Shown in pieces: positions 61,407 to 64,000 of a DNA stretch of 64,000 bases. Position numbers and translations under genes: made by a program. Each line of letters opens with the position of its first letter. The first letter of the stretch is position 1. Source of the stretch: an uncultured Bacteroidota bacterium (GTDB lineage: Bacteria > Bacteroidota > Bacteroidia > 2-12-FULL-35-15). Below the pieces are notes generated by a model that saw nothing but the letters and a program-made list of their open reading frames with translations, was not told the origin of the DNA and did no database searches. The stretch covers positions 62,001-126,000 of the forward strand of contig CAIYIS010000059.1 of assembly GCA_903926385.1 (NCBI GenBank), given 5' to 3'.

Positions 61407-63599
61407 ATGAGCGAAAACCAGGAAAAAGAGGAGACACAACCAGAACCAACCTCCCCTCAAAACAATTCACCCAAAAAGCCAAAACTGCCAAAAAGTCCGT
61501 TTAATTTTTACTGGATATATGGAATTATCGCTGTAGCATTAATTGCAATGCAATTTATGAGCAGTATGAACAGTGGCTTGAAAGTGAAAAGTACCACAGA
61601 GTTTATTGAGACTATGCTGAAACAGCATCATGTCGTAAAGATTGTTATCGTTCCATCCGAAAACATTGCAGAGATTACTATAGGGAAAGATTTCCTAAAA
61701 CTTCCTCAATATGTTGCTGATGATTTGAAGCCAAATGGACCTCACTATAAAATAAAAATCACTGATGTAACCACCTTCAACAACAGGTTAACAGAAGCAC
61801 AAAAAGATTTTGCTCCGGAACAAAGAGTGGATGCTGAAAACGAAAACCGCACCACCTGGTATGATCAGATGGGATGGATATTACCTATTTTAATAATGGT
61901 GATTATTTGGGTTATAATAATGCGCAGAATGGGAGGTGGCGGTGGTGCCGGTCAGATTTTTAACATTGGAAAATCGAAGGCAACTTTATTCGACAAGGAC
62001 ACAAACGTAAACATAACCTTTAATGATGTTGCCGGTTTAGAAGGTGCAAAAATTGAAATCAAAGAAATAGTAGATTTTCTTAAAAACCCCAAAAAATATA
62101 CTATTTTAGGAGCAAAAATTCCAAAAGGAGCATTATTAGTAGGCCCTCCGGGAACAGGTAAAACTTTGCTGGCAAAAGCTGTTGCTGGTGAAGCTAAAGT
62201 ACCTTTCTTCTCGCTTTCCGGGTCAGATTTTGTTGAAATGTTCGTGGGAGTTGGAGCTTCTCGTGTACGAGATTTATTCCGCCAAGCGAAAGAAAAAGCA
62301 CCTTGCATTATATTTATTGATGAAATAGATGCAATTGGACGTGCACGAGGCAAATCTCCTGCTCAAGGAGCAAATGACGAACGTGAAAACACGTTAAATC
62401 AGTTGCTGACAGAAATGGATGGATTCGGAACAAATAGTGGTGTTATTATTCTGGCCGCCACAAACCGTGCAGATATTCTGGATAGAGCATTAATGCGTGC
62501 CGGTCGTTTCGACAGGCAAATCTACGTTGATATGCCCGATTTGAATGAACGAAAAGATATATTTAAAGTACATTTAAAACCACTAAAACTAGATGATACA
62601 GTTGATGTAAATTTTCTTGCAAAACAAACTCCTGGCTTTTCGGGCGCAGATATTGCAAACATTTGTAATGAAGCAGCGCTAATAGCAGCCCGATTTGATA
62701 AAAAAGAAATTGGGAAACAGGATTTCCTTGATGCGGTAGATCGTATCATTGGTGGTCTAGAGAAGAAAAATAAAATCATCTCTGTACATGAGAAACAAGT
62801 CATCGCCTATCATGAAGCAGGACATGCTGCTGTGAGTTGGTTACTTGAACATGCCAGCCCTTTGGTAAAAGTAACTATAGTTCCTAGGGGCCGTTCGTTG
62901 GGTGCTGCTTGGTATCTGCCAGAAGAACGCCAGATAACAACTACAGAACAATTAATGGACGAAATGTGTGCAACGCTTGGAGGGCGTGCTGCTGAAGAAA
63001 TAGTATTTGGAAAAATTTCGACAGGAGCACTAAGCGACCTTGAGAAAATAACCAAACAGGCTTATGCAATGATTACCATTTACGGACTAAACGAAAAAAT
63101 TGGTAATATTAGCTATTATGATTCTACAGGTGCGAACGAATACGGCTTTACGAAGCCTTACAGCGAAAGAACAGCGCAAACCATAGACGAAGAAGTCAGT
63201 AAAATGATTGAATTAGCTTATGTTCGCGCTAAGGATATACTTACTCAAAACAAACCTTTATTAAAACTTCTTGCTGAAAAACTGCTGGAGAAGGAAGTTA
63301 TTTTCAAAGAAGATTTGGAAACAATTTTCGGAAGACGTCCTTATGAAGTGGAAGAATTAGTACAACCAAAATTAGTAGAAACTCCACCATTAGCCGAACA
63401 GAAAAAGGAGGAAGCAGAAAAGACAGAAATCAAAAGTGCGCCCGAAAAAGAAGTTACAGATATTAAGGCTGAAGTGGAAGCGAAGGTGAAAGCTGAAGTT
63501 AAAGCAAAAGAGAAAAAAGAAAAGAAAAAAACTGAAGATAACAACGAGCCTTCTGATCTGAATAAAGAACAGGATGCACCTAAAGACACATTGTTTTAA
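61407..63599 (+). CDS. ftsH: ATP-dependent zinc metalloprotease FtsH
   Basis: 730 residues. Two membrane segments (about 30-50 and 153-173) flank a periplasmic domain. The AAA+ part has Walker A GPPGTGKT (about residue 246), Walker B IIFIDEID and the second-region-of-homology arginines (AGRFDR). The protease zinc site is HEAGH (from residue 469). It degrades membrane and cytoplasmic proteins such as LpxC-type targets. A charged Lys/Glu tail of about 70 residues (about 660-730) is longer than in E. coli FtsH. It follows rsfS by 18 nt. Confidence 0.97.
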   Translation: MSENQEKEETQPEPTSPQNNSPKKPKLPKSPFNFYWIYGIIAVALIAMQFMSSMNSGLKVKSTTEFIETMLKQHHVVKIVIVPSENIAEITIGKDFLKLPQYVADDLKPNGPHYKIKITDVTTFNNRLTEAQKDFAPEQRVDAENENRTTWYDQMGWILPILIMVIIWVIIMRRMGGGGGAGQIFNIGKSKATLFDKDTNVNITFNDVAGLEGAKIEIKEIVDFLKNPKKYTILGAKIPKGALLVGPPGTGKTLLAKAVAGEAKVPFFSLSGSDFVEMFVGVGASRVRDLFRQAKEKAPCIIFIDEIDAIGRARGKSPAQGANDERENTLNQLLTEMDGFGTNSGVIILAATNRADILDRALMRAGRFDRQIYVDMPDLNERKDIFKVHLKPLKLDDTVDVNFLAKQTPGFSGADIANICNEAALIAARFDKKEIGKQDFLDAVDRIIGGLEKKNKIISVHEKQVIAYHEAGHAAVSWLLEHASPLVKVTIVPRGRSLGAAWYLPEERQITTTEQLMDEMCATLGGRAAEEIVFGKISTGALSDLEKITKQAYAMITIYGLNEKIGNISYYDSTGANEYGFTKPYSERTAQTIDEEVSKMIELAYVRAKDILTQNKPLLKLLAEKLLEKEVIFKEDLETIFGRRPYEVEELVQPKLVETPPLAEQKKEEAEKTEIKSAPEKEVTDIKAEVEAKVKAEVKAKEKKEKKKTEDNNEPSDLNKEQDAPKDTLF

Positions 63600-63602
63600 A
63601 CT

Positions 63603-64000
63603 ATGGCAGACGTTACTTCCAGGGAAAAAATATTAAAAAAAATCCGAAAGGCTTTAATTCATAAATCAACTCAGGAAATAGGTGATGTGGATTTGGACTC
63701 TGAAATTTATGTAGCATCTGATGAACCTTTGGAAATTCAGTTCGCACAAAACTTTTCAGCATTAAATGGAAAATTTGTTTTCTGTGAAAATGAAGTTGAG
63801 TTTATCGAGAACTTTGAATTCTTTGTAAAAGACAATAATTGGAAAAACATTTATTGCTTAGAGCCATCTATCAAAAATATTTTCAAAAAAGGACAAATCC
63901 TCTATTCTGATAAGGAGGAAGATTTTGCCCAAACAGATATTGGTGTTACTCTCTGCGAATGTTTAATTGCCCGTACAGGAAGTATTATTATTACTTCTAA
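63603..64000 (+). CDS. LutC/YkgG-type LUD-domain protein (3-prime truncated)
   Basis: The first 132 residues, cut by the window end. The segments REKILKKIRKAL, FVFCENEVEF and the final CECLIARTGSIIITS (the conserved TG.I block) are those of the LUD domain of LutC/YkgG-type proteins. The lutA and lutB partners are not here; in Bacteroidota a stand-alone copy follows ftsH and precedes cdsA. The start ATG lies 4 nt after the ftsH stop. Confidence 0.82.
   Translation, partial: MADVTSREKILKKIRKALIHKSTQEIGDVDLDSEIYVASDEPLEIQFAQNFSALNGKFVFCENEVEFIENFEFFVKDNNWKNIYCLEPSIKNIFKKGQILYSDKEEDFAQTDIGVTLCECLIARTGSIIITS

Overview
This window is chromosomal DNA from a member of the Bacteroidota, by eye clearly AT-rich. 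The signs are consistent. Many genes have a TAnnTTTG-type -7 promoter box, the form typical of this phylum. One secreted hydrolase ends in a type IX secretion (T9SS) type-A sorting domain. There are CarboxypepD_reg-like outer-membrane proteins (a TonB receptor and a DUF5686 protein) and an orphan SiaB/SiaC pair. The gene order NUDIX | pyrE-SRPBCC | birA | rsfS-ftsH-LUD is one I know from this phylum. I cannot name the genus.

Layout. 0.1-13.5 kb: a large TPR lipoprotein, ftsE, a DUF1761 membrane protein, the heptose adenylyltransferase domain with a YbhN-type flippase-like protein and panD, then a ppx-ppk1 polyphosphate pair, a small Lys-rich protein, a SixA-like phosphatase and pyrG. 13.6-24 kb: envelope genes (TonB receptor, a GldN-like lipoprotein, beta-barrel proteins, a secreted thioredoxin-like protein, a DnaJ-like membrane protein, DUF5686) plus an EVE protein and a cold-shock protein. 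24-38 kb: dnaX, a response regulator with a MASE1/PAS histidine kinase, a RhlE-type helicase, the T9SS cargo hydrolase, SiaB/SiaC, a ChaN-like lipoprotein, a polytopic membrane protein and an ABC-F ATPase. 38.6-48.7 kb: a compact minus-strand surface-glycan operon (Wzm/Wzt exporter, five glycosyltransferase-type proteins including a GT11 fucosyltransferase and an exostosin, a methyltransferase, FdtA and FdtB). 48.8-52.8 kb: a TlpA-like protein, an acetolactate-decarboxylase-like lipoprotein and a repeat-rich gap. 53-64 kb: an M16 peptidase, coaD, another TlpA-like protein, then the housekeeping block ending in a LutC/LUD gene cut by the window edge. No rRNA, tRNA, CRISPR array or transposase gene was seen.

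Most unusual content. (1) Five intergenic loci carry tandem arrays whose unit sequences differ but whose period is 21 nt each time, close to two turns of B-DNA. Two of them are bounded by perfect 13-15 nt inverted repeats. (2) dnaX has a run of ten A at codons 370-373, exactly at the end of the clamp-loader part, and both shifted frames stop within a few codons. This is the arrangement expected for making the short gamma subunit by slippage. (3) REP-like hairpin elements bracket the glycan island as direct repeats. (4) RsfS carries a histone-H1-like Lys/Ala tail. (5) A BudA-like enzyme is apparently made as a lipoprotein.
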